This document shows positions 17,508-26,631 of a stretch of DNA of 64,000 nt, in pieces. Within the stretch, counting starts at the first letter, position 1. Each line of letters starts with the position of its first letter. Origin of the DNA: Chitinophaga silvisoli. GTDB lineage: Bacteria; Bacteroidota; Bacteroidia; Chitinophagales; Chitinophagaceae. The DNA lies in NCBI RefSeq assembly GCF_003412465.1, contig NZ_QTJV01000004.1, positions 806,001-870,000 of the forward strand. Reading direction: 5' to 3'. A program made the position numbers and the translations under genes. The notes under the pieces are model-generated. The model had not been told where the DNA came from, searched no databases, and worked only from the letters and a program-made list of their open reading frames with translations.

Positions 17508-18737
17508 CTACACCACCACCGGCTCCACTTTCGCCGCCTTCACCATCTTCTTCTTCTCCTTCTTTTTCCCTTTCCCCCACCAAACGATAAAACCCGTCAC
17601 CGGCAAGCTCGCACAAATCAGGCTTACAATAAAAGCAATAATTTTCCCAGGGATTCCACCTATCGCACCCACATGTATATCATAATTCATCCCGATCAAT
17701 TTCTCCCCTGCATTCCTATCCTTTTTCGTCACCCTCGCCAGCATTTTCCCATTATACTTATCGAACTGCAAATCATCTCTGTCATAATACACTTCATTCC
17801 CCCAATACGCCGACATATACACCACTGCTGCTTTCCCGGTATCCGGTGCACTCAGTCCAATCCTCCTAACCGCAGGCATATCCCTCCTCACAGTTTCAAA
17901 CGCAATATCCAATCCCTTCTGTGGCGTACCTACCAGGGTGGTATCAGAGGCTCCATTCTTATGCGCCGGTGGTGTAATACTCCTGGAAGCCACTACATAC
18001 ACCGTATTCTGAAACCATTTAAAAGACCACACCATCCCTGTCAATGCCAATACCAGGGCTATCGCCATGGCATAAAAACCCAGTACATTGTGCAGGTCGT
18101 AATTGACTCTCTTAAAACTCGCTTTCCACTTCACTTTAAAGCTCTGGTCCCTTGTGGCTTTCGTCCATTTCTTTGGCCACCACAGGATCAGACCGGTTAT
18201 CAACAATATTACAAACACGAACACGCTCCACCCTACAATCTGCTGACCGATATCACCATTCAGCAAGAGACTCCAGTGGATCATTTTCACAATAGCAAAA
18301 AAGTCATATTTAAAGTCATGGTGCCCAACCAGCTGACCGGTATAAGGGTTCATGAATACGGCTTCATAATGCTTCACCCCACCAAAATATGTGATCGCCT
18401 TCGGATCCCCGGCCTGATAAGCCATAAACTCCCAGGCCCTGTCCTTATCGGTGAAAGTCGTAATGTAATTGATCTTTTTCTCCGGCCCCATGGCGCGCTG
18501 CGCATTATCCATGAGGGTGCTGATAGGCAGGGTCGCTTTCTGCTGAGGCTGTACAAACATGATATCATGGTGTACCCATTCAGAAATCTCTTTCTGAAAA
18601 GTGAACAAACAACCCGTCACGCTTACAATAAACACAACAATCCCGGATGCTAATCCAAGCCATAAATGTAGCCAGGCATTGAGTTTTGCCCGCCACGATT
18701 TCCCCTTTTTCCCTGTTGGCTGAGTTTGTTTATTCAT
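17508..18737 (-). CDS. PepSY-associated TM protein
   Basis: 409 residues. It begins with a cytoplasmic basic tail, then a membrane helix at about 30-50 (LGLASGIVVFIVSVTGCLFTF), a periplasmic PepSY-like region, a second pair of helices at about 180-200 and 235-255 and a last one near 365-385. This is the layout of the PepSY_TM/iron-regulated reductase family, which in Bacteroidota often accompanies siderophore receptors. The family's histidines are present near membrane boundaries (for example MIHWSLL). Electron transfer or reduction of imported ferric chelates is the usual inference, not shown here. Strongly basic C-terminus (KGKKKEKKK). Confidence 0.85.
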   Translation of the reverse strand: MNKQTQPTGKKGKSWRAKLNAWLHLWLGLASGIVVFIVSVTGCLFTFQKEISEWVHHDIMFVQPQQKATLPISTLMDNAQRAMGPEKKINYITTFTDKDRAWEFMAYQAGDPKAITYFGGVKHYEAVFMNPYTGQLVGHHDFKYDFFAIVKMIHWSLLLNGDIGQQIVGWSVFVFVILLITGLILWWPKKWTKATRDQSFKVKWKASFKRVNYDLHNVLGFYAMAIALVLALTGMVWSFKWFQNTVYVVASRSITPPAHKNGASDTTLVGTPQKGLDIAFETVRRDMPAVRRIGLSAPDTGKAAVVYMSAYWGNEVYYDRDDLQFDKYNGKMLARVTKKDRNAGEKLIGMNYDIHVGAIGGIPGKIIAFIVSLICASLPVTGFIVWWGKGKKKEKKKMVKAAKVEPVVV

Positions 18738-18896
18738 GTTGCTTCGCCCTTATCAGTTGATATAGAAATGGTTATGGTTAACCACGCTAGCAAAATTGGA
18801 GAATAACAGGGGAATGACCGAGACGGATCGGGAAATTATTTTACGGGAAAGGGAAATTTATCCACTCACTAATCTCCCCAAAAACCAAACATTTAT

Positions 18897-19046
18897 GAAA
18901 GAGGGTATTCACCAATGGGGATGAAACTATTTTCAGTAAAACAAAACATTCAAGAAAGAGGGTATTCACCAATGGGGATGAAGCTATTTTCAGAACAACA
19001 ACATTCAAGAAAGAGGGTATTCACCAAAGGGGATGAAAACTATATT
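18897..19046 (-). repeat. Three-copy 55-57-bp tandem repeat
   Basis: Copies begin at 18897, 18954 and 19009, each starting gaaagagggtattcaccaat. They lie just beyond the terminator of the DUF4236 gene and before the PepSY gene start. No coding seed is visible. A short plus-strand open frame through it is an artefact. Confidence 0.92.
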
Positions 19047-19075
19047 CAAAAAAAAGGAGGATCAATATCCCCCTT
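19046..19075 (-). terminator. Terminator overlapping the stop codon of the DUF4236 gene
   Basis: On the minus strand aaagggggat pairs with atcctccttt (one G-U pair), with the TGA stop codon at the loop, followed by seven T. Transcription would stop within about 20 bases of translation termination. Confidence 0.6.
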
Positions 19076-20156
19076 TTATTACCTTCTGGAAATCGATAAA
19101 AGCCTCACTAAACAATTCCGCAGCTTCATAATTGCTAAACTCATATTCCTCATTCACCCCGGCGGCCGTTCGCAATGTAATAGCACCATATCTCACAATC
19201 GGGATCTGGAAGTTATCCCGAAACCGCTTATCCGGTGCCCCATTCTTATTGACCTTATCCCAGGTATAATCTATGACCTTAGCATCTGATGGTACGACCC
19301 CTCTTTCAATGAACCTGACCGGCAGGAAATTAAACTGTAACTCCTTCATATCGATAATACCGAACCGGTCTTTTGTATCGTACATGATGATAAAGCCCGG
19401 ATAGAAATACAAGTCAGCCCCATTTGCATTCTTAAACCAAAGTGGTTCCACATTCGCATAAATATCTTCAATAGATTGAATCCCTATTCTCACCTCCCGC
19501 TTATCCACAACTGTAGAAGCAGCCGAACGTGTAACCCTTCTGTTCTCCTGCATTGCACTGGTCACATCCCAGATCTTCTTTGAATGAGAAAGTTGAACAA
19601 ACGCCGCTTTTACCGCTTCATATTTCTGCAGGATATCAGCATCAAAAGAAATATCCAACTCCATCCTGCTCTTCTCCAACTCCTGGTTGATCTCCTCAAT
19701 AGCCATCTTCTGCGCTGCAATTCTTTCTTTGATTTTCTTTGCGATAGATGGCACAATCAAACCATACAAAAAAACATAACTAAGCGTAAGTTGGGATTGG
19801 GAACCTTTCAACGCAAGCTTTATCTGCTGCAGGTCATGATTTAATTCTCTGCGTTGCTGATGTGCGGATAAGATAGCCTCTTTCACACCCTGCATGTCCT
19901 GGTTCGTAATTTCAGCAGGAGCAATGCTAAAGATATTTCCCTGGGGCAATGTAACAACAGCAGGTGAAGCCACAGACTTCACAGGTCTTGGCGGTGGTAC
20001 TTTATGTCTGCCCGATACGGTATTTACATAAGTAGCATCATGTCCAAAAGTAACACTCGCACCTTTGACCCCGATGTTTGTACTAATGCCTTTTCTGCTG
20101 ATATTTAAATGAACACCGGGAATGATTTTGATTCGTTTTCGATAGGACCAGGCCAT
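19062..20156 (-). CDS. DUF4236 domain protein with coiled coil
   Basis: 364 residues. Residues 1-55 match the DUF4236 pattern: YRKRIKIIPGVHLNISRKGI followed by GVKGASVTFG. Residues about 90-200 form charged helices with heptads (coiled coil), with one weakly hydrophobic segment near 120-140. The C-terminal 150 residues look like an alpha/beta domain (LYFYPGFIIMYDTKDRFGIIDM). DUF4236 has no assigned function; it is common in mobile or accessory regions. A tiny lipoprotein gene begins upstream and may share the transcript (17 bp between them). Confidence 0.75.
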   Translation of the reverse strand: MAWSYRKRIKIIPGVHLNISRKGISTNIGVKGASVTFGHDATYVNTVSGRHKVPPPRPVKSVASPAVVTLPQGNIFSIAPAEITNQDMQGVKEAILSAHQQRRELNHDLQQIKLALKGSQSQLTLSYVFLYGLIVPSIAKKIKERIAAQKMAIEEINQELEKSRMELDISFDADILQKYEAVKAAFVQLSHSKKIWDVTSAMQENRRVTRSAASTVVDKREVRIGIQSIEDIYANVEPLWFKNANGADLYFYPGFIIMYDTKDRFGIIDMKELQFNFLPVRFIERGVVPSDAKVIDYTWDKVNKNGAPDKRFRDNFQIPIVRYGAITLRTAAGVNEEYEFSNYEAAELFSEAFIDFQKVIKGGY

Positions 20157-20173
20157 AAAAATAAAATTAAGGG

Positions 20174-20347
20174 TTACTTACAATCACAATAAGACCGGTC
20201 TACATAGGTCTTATTCCCATTCTTATTCAGGTAATAACATCCTCCCCTTGTGCCTTTATACAACTTATGCCCATTATAAGTACAGTCTATCATATTGCAG
20301 GCCAACATAGATACCAGTAATGCAGTACAGAATAGTAGTCTTTTCAT
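20174..20347 (-). CDS. Tiny Cys-rich lipoprotein
   Basis: 57 residues, start ATG at 20345-20347, stop TAA at 20174-20176. It has a lipoprotein signal (LLVSMLAC, Cys at 17), followed by a compact sequence with five further cysteines ending YVDRSYCDCK, and the motif GGCYYLNKNGNKTY. The pattern recurs in small Bacteroidota envelope proteins, but I know of no function. It sits 17 bp upstream of the DUF4236 gene in the same orientation. Confidence 0.7.
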   Translation of the reverse strand: MKRLLFCTALLVSMLACNMIDCTYNGHKLYKGTRGGCYYLNKNGNKTYVDRSYCDCK

Positions 20348-20457
20348 TGTAGATTTTATTTTAAAACATTGAGGGATAAAAAATACTTTGGGGATAAATA
20401 GAACTAAATAAAGATAAATAGAACCAGTTATAAATAAATACTGTCAACTAAAACTTA

Positions 20458-21504
20458 TTACTGCAGATCTTTCACTACCCTAAAACCCACATCCTTCAAA
20501 CGCGCCTCCGGCCGCTCCTCCCGCCTGCTACTCACAGCCAGCTCTCCCACCTCACTATCATACCCACCTCCCTTCACCAACTTCATCGTCTTCGCCGAAT
20601 CTGCCCAATCCTCACACCACTCCGCTACATTCCCACTCATATCGTATATACCAAGATCATTCGCTTTCTTACGCCCCACAAAACAAGGCTTCACCCTGTG
20701 ATACACCGCCACCTCAGCTGCCGATGTACCGCCACTATATATTGTACTCTTCCCTGCCAGCGCAGCCATCGTCCATTCCAACTCATTGGGCAACCTACCT
20801 TTCTCATATTCACAATACGCTTTCGCCTCTTCCCATGTCACATTTCGCACAGGCATAGAGTCAACAGAGTTGAAGGGCTGCTCAGGAAACACCTTACCCG
20901 TACGCATACAATACTTCCTGTAAGCAGCCACTGTCACTTCAACATTACTAATAAAAAATGTTTTCCCGGGCCCTGGCACGGACACATACTGCTGCCTAAG
21001 CATATGCATTTGCACCCAACACATATAAATCCAATACCACAGGAATACTGTCACCCCAAAAATTCCCAATACCGTACATATTCTTAAAAACCTTCCTCTC
21101 ACCACACGCCTCATCCTCACCACTTTCTCCTTCAGCAACTTCGCTATCTCCTCCGGATTATCCTTCCAATCCTTATAAATAATATCCGTCGATAATCCAT
21201 CAATCCGGGTATCATCCAATCTTAATTGCAGCACATTCCCCTTTGCCAATTTAGACAAAGCCGTCTGACGCTCCATTCCCGACCAATACTTGTTCACACA
21301 ATTCTTACCCGTTATCAACAATACATACTTCGTCTGCTTACCGTACACATCTCTGGTCAGGTCAATCAAATGTTGCCCCCAATTCCCTCTCTCATCTTTA
21401 TAATAGTAATACCGTACATGTAATCTCTTTAACTGCTCCGCAATTAAATCCGCCACTAACGTATCCTCCTCCGCCACCGAAATAGCCACATCATACTTCC
21501 TCAT
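20458..21504 (-). CDS. TIR domain - membrane helix - FGE-sulfatase-like fusion
   Basis: 348 residues. Residues 3-125 are a TIR-like domain (YDVAISVAEEDTLVADLIAE, then VLLITGKNCV, with Glu78 in GMERQTAL in the place of the catalytic Glu). A membrane helix spans about 143-163. Residues 180-346 are a formylglycine-generating-enzyme/sulfatase-modifying-factor-like domain: PVRNVTWEEAKAYCEYEKGR, LPNELEWTMAA, NDLGIYDMSGNVAEWCEDW, and VKGGGYDSE. The start overlaps the stop of the caspase gene by 4 bp (ATGA), so the two are one operon. Inferred: the FGE-like domain faces the periplasm or binds a ligand, while the TIR domain acts on nucleotides such as NAD+ in the cytoplasm. Confidence 0.85.
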   Translation of the reverse strand: MRKYDVAISVAEEDTLVADLIAEQLKRLHVRYYYYKDERGNWGQHLIDLTRDVYGKQTKYVLLITGKNCVNKYWSGMERQTALSKLAKGNVLQLRLDDTRIDGLSTDIIYKDWKDNPEEIAKLLKEKVVRMRRVVRGRFLRICTVLGIFGVTVFLWYWIYMCWVQMHMLRQQYVSVPGPGKTFFISNVEVTVAAYRKYCMRTGKVFPEQPFNSVDSMPVRNVTWEEAKAYCEYEKGRLPNELEWTMAALAGKSTIYSGGTSAAEVAVYHRVKPCFVGRKKANDLGIYDMSGNVAEWCEDWADSAKTMKLVKGGGYDSEVGELAVSSRREERPEARLKDVGFRVVKDLQ

Positions 21505-22439
21505 ATCCTCCCCTCTTTAATCATCTGCCAATAATACATTCCCAACGGTGTCAACCTACACCTTCCACTATTCATCGCCACAAAATACATATACTCCTCC
21601 CCGATCGTCTCCACCAATCCCAGTCCCTGCATCACCCGCAAGGCCTTAAACACCTTCACATTCTCCTCCACCGCCTCCTTTGCCGTATACTCATAACTCG
21701 GATCCAACTGCTTCTCATCCTCCATCGCCGGGAAATATACCCTTAGTTTCCTCAACTCCCCTACATCCAACACCGGCTTCACCCTCCTCAAATTCATAGA
21801 CCTGGCTATATTCGCCTTAAACATCGGCCTTTGCTGCCATCCCCCCAATCCTCTATCCACATAATTATAAATACTCCCCGCCGTTACCCCACCCACAATA
21901 TCCGCCGCACCACCCCGCAAGGCCTTCAACAACAAATTCGTAAACACCCCCATCCCCGCTACCTCCTTCGATGTCTCCGTATCCCTGCTCGAAGCCAGCA
22001 CCACTACTCCCTGTCCCAACACGGCCGTACCATTCCCCATCAAAGCCGGTGCCCCCATCGCCCCCGCATGACAACAATCCAATATAATCACCTTCTGCCT
22101 CGCCTTCGACAAACTCGCCATCGTAAGAATATCATCCATAGAAATCCCCTCATCGTTCCGCTGGCAATCCACCGTAACAATGTATCCACCCATCTCATTG
22201 ACCAAACCATGTCCTGAAAAGTAAAATAAATGCATCTCATCGTCCCCGCTGAACAACTCCAGCAAGCGGGCTCTTAACACCGGCTTCCGCTGATCCTGTA
22301 CCATCAGCATGACCTCAAAATTCGGGGACTCGTCTTCATTGGAACTTAATAATTGCGCAATATTAGTCGCATCATTCACACAGCCATACAATCTCGCACC
22401 TGGATAATCATTAATACCGACAACCAATGCTCTTCTCAT
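21501..22439 (-). CDS. Caspase-like (C14) protease with winged-helix C-terminus
   Basis: 312 residues. Residues 1-215 are a caspase fold: YPGARLYGCVNDATNIAQLL at the N-terminus, catalytic His77 in YFSGHG and catalytic Cys123 in VIILDCCHAG, followed by VVLASSRDTE and a small-subunit part (FTNLLLKAL). Residues about 225-312 look like a winged-helix module (VFKALRVMQGLGLVE ... CRLTPLGMYYWQMI), a common partner domain in bacterial conflict proteins. The two active-site residues are present, so it should be active. It is the first gene of the operon with the TIR-FGE fusion. Such caspases are usually inferred to cleave target proteins or trigger cell suicide. Confidence 0.9.
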   Translation of the reverse strand: MRRALVVGINDYPGARLYGCVNDATNIAQLLSSNEDESPNFEVMLMVQDQRKPVLRARLLELFSGDDEMHLFYFSGHGLVNEMGGYIVTVDCQRNDEGISMDDILTMASLSKARQKVIILDCCHAGAMGAPALMGNGTAVLGQGVVVLASSRDTETSKEVAGMGVFTNLLLKALRGGAADIVGGVTAGSIYNYVDRGLGGWQQRPMFKANIARSMNLRRVKPVLDVGELRKLRVYFPAMEDEKQLDPSYEYTAKEAVEENVKVFKALRVMQGLGLVETIGEEYMYFVAMNSGRCRLTPLGMYYWQMIKEGRI

Positions 22440-22515
22440 GTAAAAAGGGATTTAAGGGATTCAACATTTCTCCCCAAAGGTTGTTATAATACCATTAGGA
22501 AAAAACCTGTACCAC

Positions 22516-22581
22516 AGGGGAAAAATCCCCTTTTTTAAACCCGGGGGCTAATTCCCTCCCTGAAAAGAGGATTTTTCCCCT
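22516..22581. promoter_or_regulatory. Inverted repeat between divergent operons
   Basis: The left arm aggggaaaaatcccctttt (22516-22534) and right arm aaaagaggatttttcccct (22563-22581) are inverted copies with one mismatch, 28 bases apart, between the caspase operon (minus) and the two-component operon (plus). The core GGGGAAAAATCC also appears upstream of the restriction locus at 41172. It could be an operator shared by both promoters. Confidence 0.6.
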
Positions 22582-22686
22582 ATTTGATTTCCGTTGATTT
22601 TTGAAGGCTAAGGAAACGATAGCTTCGCAACCGTAAACGGTTTACAACAAGCATATTTTTCCTTAACACCAAAAAATTTATTCATT

Positions 22687-23151
22687 ATGCAACAGCATTG
22701 CACAGTAAAGCCCCTACCTTTCTTCTATGTGGGACAAACTATTACCAATGAAAGAATCAACAGTTTTAAGACACAAAAACACCCTCTCCTCACACAGGCC
22801 CTCGGCAAACCAGACACCTGTTCCGTATGGTATTCAAAGGAACATTTCGTAAAATTGCTGGAAGAAATAGAATTCGCTAATGGCGATGGCATCCGTATCA
22901 GCTTTGGTATGTATGAACAAGGCCATCAGTACGAAGGGCAGACCTGCCTCTTATTCAACACTACAAGGGAAGCGGTTGTCGGCGGCACTATCACCCACAC
23001 CAATGTAATTCTGGAAAACGAACCAGACTTCGCAGAACGTTCTGCACAGGAAAGAGACATCATCCTTTTCCCGGGCGAAGACCCAATTGTCAGGGACTTT
23101 AACCTGGGCTCACCATGTCCTCCATTCTGCAATGATGGTGGTCCAAAATAA
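22687..23151 (+). CDS. Hypothetical protein, first gene of a two-component operon
   Basis: 154 residues, no signal peptide, no membrane segment. Unrecognised family. It has a possible beta-rich C-terminal half (TREAVVGGTITHTNVILENE) and a tail with SPCPPFCNDGG. It lies 9 bp upstream of a seven-helix membrane protein and then a histidine kinase and a response regulator, so it may provide the ligand-related or regulated function. It starts at ATG 22687 after the inverted repeat. Confidence 0.7.
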   Translation: MQQHCTVKPLPFFYVGQTITNERINSFKTQKHPLLTQALGKPDTCSVWYSKEHFVKLLEEIEFANGDGIRISFGMYEQGHQYEGQTCLLFNTTREAVVGGTITHTNVILENEPDFAERSAQERDIILFPGEDPIVRDFNLGSPCPPFCNDGGPK

Positions 23152-23160
23152 GATCCATAC

Positions 23161-23835
23161 ATGTACAGATTGTTAAATCATAGGTTTTTATATCTCATTC
23201 CACTACTGCTTAGCGCCATTTTTAGTCTGAGAGCATTCAGACAAAAATGGCCTAGGCCATATAGACTATATGCATGGATGCTGCTCTTATCTCTTTTCAC
23301 AGAAGTAGCAGCCCTTGCGTGGAAATGGGAATTATACCATTGGGGATCCTTCAATTATTCACAAAATAATTTCTGGATCTACAATTTCTTTCTCATTCTC
23401 CGCTTTGGATTGCTGGCAATGATCTTTAATCTGACACTCTATCAACACAAACTTATCCCGCTCATTGGCGGCATCATCTTTTTGTTTGGTTTACTGGACT
23501 ACGTCCTTATCCATGGGCCACTCCAGTTTAATACCTATAGTATGATTCTAACCCATATTTGTATCATCACATTATGCCTGTTGTATTTCCGACAATTATT
23601 GCAGGAGCCCGGCATTATCGCCATTCAAAAAGAGCCCTTGTTCTGGATGGTCATCGGCCTTTTCTTTTATCATGCCGTGTCATTGCCATTCTTAATCAAC
23701 CTGGGCTTTTTTAACCTTCAAAACTATCGGCTGACAGTCTACTTTTTTCCCATCAATGAAGCCCTTAACTTCTTATTGTGCTCCTGTTATCTAATTAGCT
23801 TTTTATGGAAACCTCAATACTCACAACCTCTCTGA
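23161..23835 (+). CDS. Seven-helix membrane protein of two-component operon
   Basis: 224 residues with seven predicted membrane helices spread evenly (about 9-25, 38-58, 68-90, 96-118, 124-142, 158-180, 190-212). No known motif. Its 3' end overlaps the histidine kinase start by 31 bp. It looks like a membrane sensor or channel that could pass a signal to the kinase. Confidence 0.75.
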   Translation: MYRLLNHRFLYLIPLLLSAIFSLRAFRQKWPRPYRLYAWMLLLSLFTEVAALAWKWELYHWGSFNYSQNNFWIYNFFLILRFGLLAMIFNLTLYQHKLIPLIGGIIFLFGLLDYVLIHGPLQFNTYSMILTHICIITLCLLYFRQLLQEPGIIAIQKEPLFWMVIGLFFYHAVSLPFLINLGFFNLQNYRLTVYFFPINEALNFLLCSCYLISFLWKPQYSQPL

Positions 23836-24623
23836 CGCTTGTCATATCCACCCTTGTTGTATTAGGACTCTGTACCTCCGTCGTGTATTTTTTATTTCTA
23901 TATCAGAAAAAGAAATTCCGACATCAACAGGAAATTCTTGAAATGCGTGAAGCATTTAACCAGGTACTTTTACAATCAAGACTGGCTATCCAGGAACAGA
24001 CATTGGATCATATCAGCAAAGAACTGCATGCTAATTTTAGTCATCTGGTATCTTTGATCAATATCAATTTGCAGGAGATCCTGCCACAAACACCAGTCGA
24101 TCAGAGAGAAAACATTATTGAGACAAAATCACTGGCAAAGCAATTGATGAGTGAACTCAAAGCACTCTCCGCCAATCTCAATACAGATCACATTATCCAC
24201 ATCGGCTTTGTCAAAGCATTGGAGAATGAACTGAATCGCCTTGCTAAAACAAAGAAATATGAAGTCGTGATCACAAAGGCAGGTGAAGAATACCGCATCT
24301 TACCCGAGCATGAGATCATTCTGTTCCGCCTGTGCCAGGAAGTGCTGAACAATATTGTCAAATATGCAAAGGCCTCTGAAGTCACAGCTTCCATCAATTT
24401 TTCCAGGGATGAGTTTGCGCTTGTCCTTGCAGACAATGGCACAGGCTTCAATGTACAGGATGCGCTGGATAACAGTGGTGAGAAACAAAGTACCGGTCTG
24501 CTGAATATGAATAAGCGGGCTTCGCTGATCAATGCAGAGTTGCTGATAACAAGCCGGAATGGCACTGGTACGATGGTGATCATAAAAATTCCACAACCTC
24601 AGATTCTTAAATCTATTCAATGA
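23805..24623 (+). CDS. Sensor histidine kinase (HisKA_3/HATPase type)
   Basis: 272 residues. One N-terminal membrane helix (about 10-32), a helical dimerisation/phosphoacceptor region (LDHISKELHANFSHLVSLI, with His in ELHANF), and a HATPase domain: N box in CQEVLNNIVKYAKA, G1 in LADNGTGF and G2 in GLLNMNKRA. This is the NarX/DegS class that signals to LuxR-type response regulators. Its stop overlaps the start of the regulator by 4 bp, so the pair is translationally coupled. Confidence 0.9.
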   Translation: METSILTTSLTLVISTLVVLGLCTSVVYFLFLYQKKKFRHQQEILEMREAFNQVLLQSRLAIQEQTLDHISKELHANFSHLVSLININLQEILPQTPVDQRENIIETKSLAKQLMSELKALSANLNTDHIIHIGFVKALENELNRLAKTKKYEVVITKAGEEYRILPEHEIILFRLCQEVLNNIVKYAKASEVTASINFSRDEFALVLADNGTGFNVQDALDNSGEKQSTGLLNMNKRASLINAELLITSRNGTGTMVIIKIPQPQILKSIQ

Positions 24624-25276
24624 TAAATAAGATCAATATTGCACTGGTAGATGATCATAACCTGTTCCGCAAAGGCCTGATCAGGTTGATTAATATGGGC
24701 GATACGCAACAGCGGTATCATATCCTTTTCGAAGCGGATAATGGCAACCAGTTCAAAGATAAAATGGTGACACCACCATTTCCGGATATCATTTTGATGG
24801 ATATTGATATGCCGGAAGTAGATGGCTTTGAGGCGGTGGAGTGGCTACAACGCACCCATGGAGATGTAAAAGTACTGGTGATGACGATGCTGGAATCCGA
24901 GTCGGCGATCCTACGTATGCTGCGCATGGGCGTACGTGGCTATATCCACAAAGATATAGAGGTAGAAGAACTCCAGGCGGCCCTCGAGACAATCGCTGCT
25001 AATGGCTTTTATTATTCCGAAGCCGCTTCCGAGGTATTGCAGCAGAATTTAAATGGGCTGGAGCGGTCGGGAAATAAAGTGCATTTATCAGAGAATGAGC
25101 GGGAGTTTATAAAGTGGGCCACCACTGATCTTACCTATCAGCAGATAGCGGATAAGATGAATCTAAGTGTAAAAACTATTGATGGTTATAGGGAAGCACT
25201 ATTCAAGAAATTGGGGGTAAAAACAAGGGTCACACTGGCATTATATGCGGTCAAACACGGATTGGTAGAATTATAA
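24620..25276 (+). CDS. NarL/FixJ-family response regulator
   Basis: 218 residues. The receiver domain spans about 5-125 with the acidic pocket in LVDDHNLFRKG and phosphoacceptor Asp61 in LMDIDMPEVDG. Lys is in the VRGYIHKD position. The LuxR-type helix-turn-helix spans about 155-215 (LTYQQIADKMNLSVKTID). It is coupled to the preceding kinase, and its targets are unknown; the inverted repeat upstream of the operon is an obvious candidate. Confidence 0.93.
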   Translation: MINKINIALVDDHNLFRKGLIRLINMGDTQQRYHILFEADNGNQFKDKMVTPPFPDIILMDIDMPEVDGFEAVEWLQRTHGDVKVLVMTMLESESAILRMLRMGVRGYIHKDIEVEELQAALETIAANGFYYSEAASEVLQQNLNGLERSGNKVHLSENEREFIKWATTDLTYQQIADKMNLSVKTIDGYREALFKKLGVKTRVTLALYAVKHGLVEL

Positions 25277-25313
25277 TTTTATATTATATCTTCGCAGCAA
25301 ACCCTTATACACT

Positions 25314-25625
25314 ATGAGAAGATTGACTGCGTTAATCCCCGCCCTATTCTTATTGCCAGCTATTTTCAAATTGGATATCCAACATTTTGAGAAGATGCAT
25401 TACATCGTGCCGGCATGTGCATTATACCTGCTGTATGATAGTTACCAGAAGCTGCAAAATGCATTTTTTGTTTTATTCCTGGTGTCGATAGTGTTGTATA
25501 ATCCATTTATTCCTGCCACTTATTACATGAATGCCGGGTGGATCATGTTTGATATTTTCTTTGGGATTGTGTTTTTAGTAAAGGTATTTAAGTGGGGGAA
25601 ATTGGAGGAGGAAGAAGTTATTTAA
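25314..25625 (+). CDS. Small membrane protein (DUF6804-like)
   Basis: 103 residues, almost all hydrophobic with three to four helices, ending in a charged tail KWGKLEEEEVI. The sequence pattern is like the DUF6804 family of small Bacteroidota membrane proteins, without certainty. It starts 37 bp after the regulator. The 3' end of the coding strand is strongly G-rich compared with its start. Confidence 0.7.
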   Translation: MRRLTALIPALFLLPAIFKLDIQHFEKMHYIVPACALYLLYDSYQKLQNAFFVLFLVSIVLYNPFIPATYYMNAGWIMFDIFFGIVFLVKVFKWGKLEEEEVI

Positions 25626-25792
25626 TTTTTCGAAAAAGCGGGCTGGTTTATTAACAGTTTTTCATGTCTGCTTTAACTTGCTCTTAGTTATTATTCAATA
25701 CAGCTATAAGGCTGGCTTGCAATTTCTATAATTGGCCTACAAATATTATTGGTAAAGGATAATTACATTTATCCCTTACCAATTATTTTTTT

Positions 25793-26461
25793 ATGGCAAA
25801 GCAAACTTCGATACTGACATTCACTGGCAGGTTGGGGGAGTTAACTGGTTTCAGGCGGAATGGGAAGCATTACTTTCGAAATCGCCCTGATGGGATTCGG
25901 CATACTCCCAATATGAAACGGGCTGCACAGCGCTTTGGACAGGCTAGCCGTACAGGGGCATTTATAAGAAAGGCATTGGGGATAAGGGGTGATGGGGGGC
26001 ATGTGAACAGGGTTACCAGGTTGCTCATTCCCTCTGCGGGTGTCGATCTTAATACCCTCATAGGCTTGCAATTCAATAAATCGAAACGTACTTCATCACA
26101 TTTCTCCAAATTACCAGTACCAGGGAATAATGGCGTATTACGCATTCCGGCACAGGCCTTTCCAAAAGGCATTCGGCATTTATCCATCAAATTAATCGCT
26201 GTCCGTATTGATTTACAATCCAGGAAGGTGATAGGTAGCAATACAGCTGAGATCAATATTGATACTTCTCAAAAATTTGAAGGTGCGGAACTTTGTGCAT
26301 GTGTACCTGGGACAGGGACATTGATTACAACGTTGTGTGTAAATGACAGCGCAGTGGTCATTGCAGTGGAGGAGACACAGGCGGTTTGTAGGAGGCCTGT
26401 TGAATCATGTTATGTATATGATAATGTACCTGCGATGCCATTGATAGTTCTTTTAGAATGA
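25793..26461 (+). CDS. Hypothetical protein with DUF6266-like N-terminus
   Basis: 222 residues, no signal peptide. The N-terminus (FTGRLGELTGFRRNGKHYFR) resembles the opening of DUF6266-like proteins: a glycine-rich turn, then G-K/Y-R. The rest appears beta-rich with several Cys near the C-terminus (LCACVPG, AVCRRPVESCYVYD). I cannot assign a function. It stands alone; downstream is an 866-bp gene-poor stretch. Confidence 0.6.
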   Translation: MAKQTSILTFTGRLGELTGFRRNGKHYFRNRPDGIRHTPNMKRAAQRFGQASRTGAFIRKALGIRGDGGHVNRVTRLLIPSAGVDLNTLIGLQFNKSKRTSSHFSKLPVPGNNGVLRIPAQAFPKGIRHLSIKLIAVRIDLQSRKVIGSNTAEINIDTSQKFEGAELCACVPGTGTLITTLCVNDSAVVIAVEETQAVCRRPVESCYVYDNVPAMPLIVLLE

Positions 26462-26623
26462 TCGCTGTTTGTCATACAAGGAATAATTGGTAGCAAAAAA
26501 ATCCCTATTGAAATATGTATTATTAACCTCAGCATGAACACTGTGGACAAACAGTTATTGCGTTTCCAATTTCAATATTTTAAAATAGATCCGAAATCCA
26601 GCTCCACATCAAGTCCACGTTTC

Positions 26624-26631
26624 TACCTTTG
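26624..26631 (+). promoter_or_regulatory. Putative -7 promoter element TACCTTTG
   Basis: Exact match to the Bacteroidota TAnnTTTG box, about 135 bp upstream of the dead XRE gene. From 26462 to 26765 there is no other gene that I can support. Confidence 0.4.
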
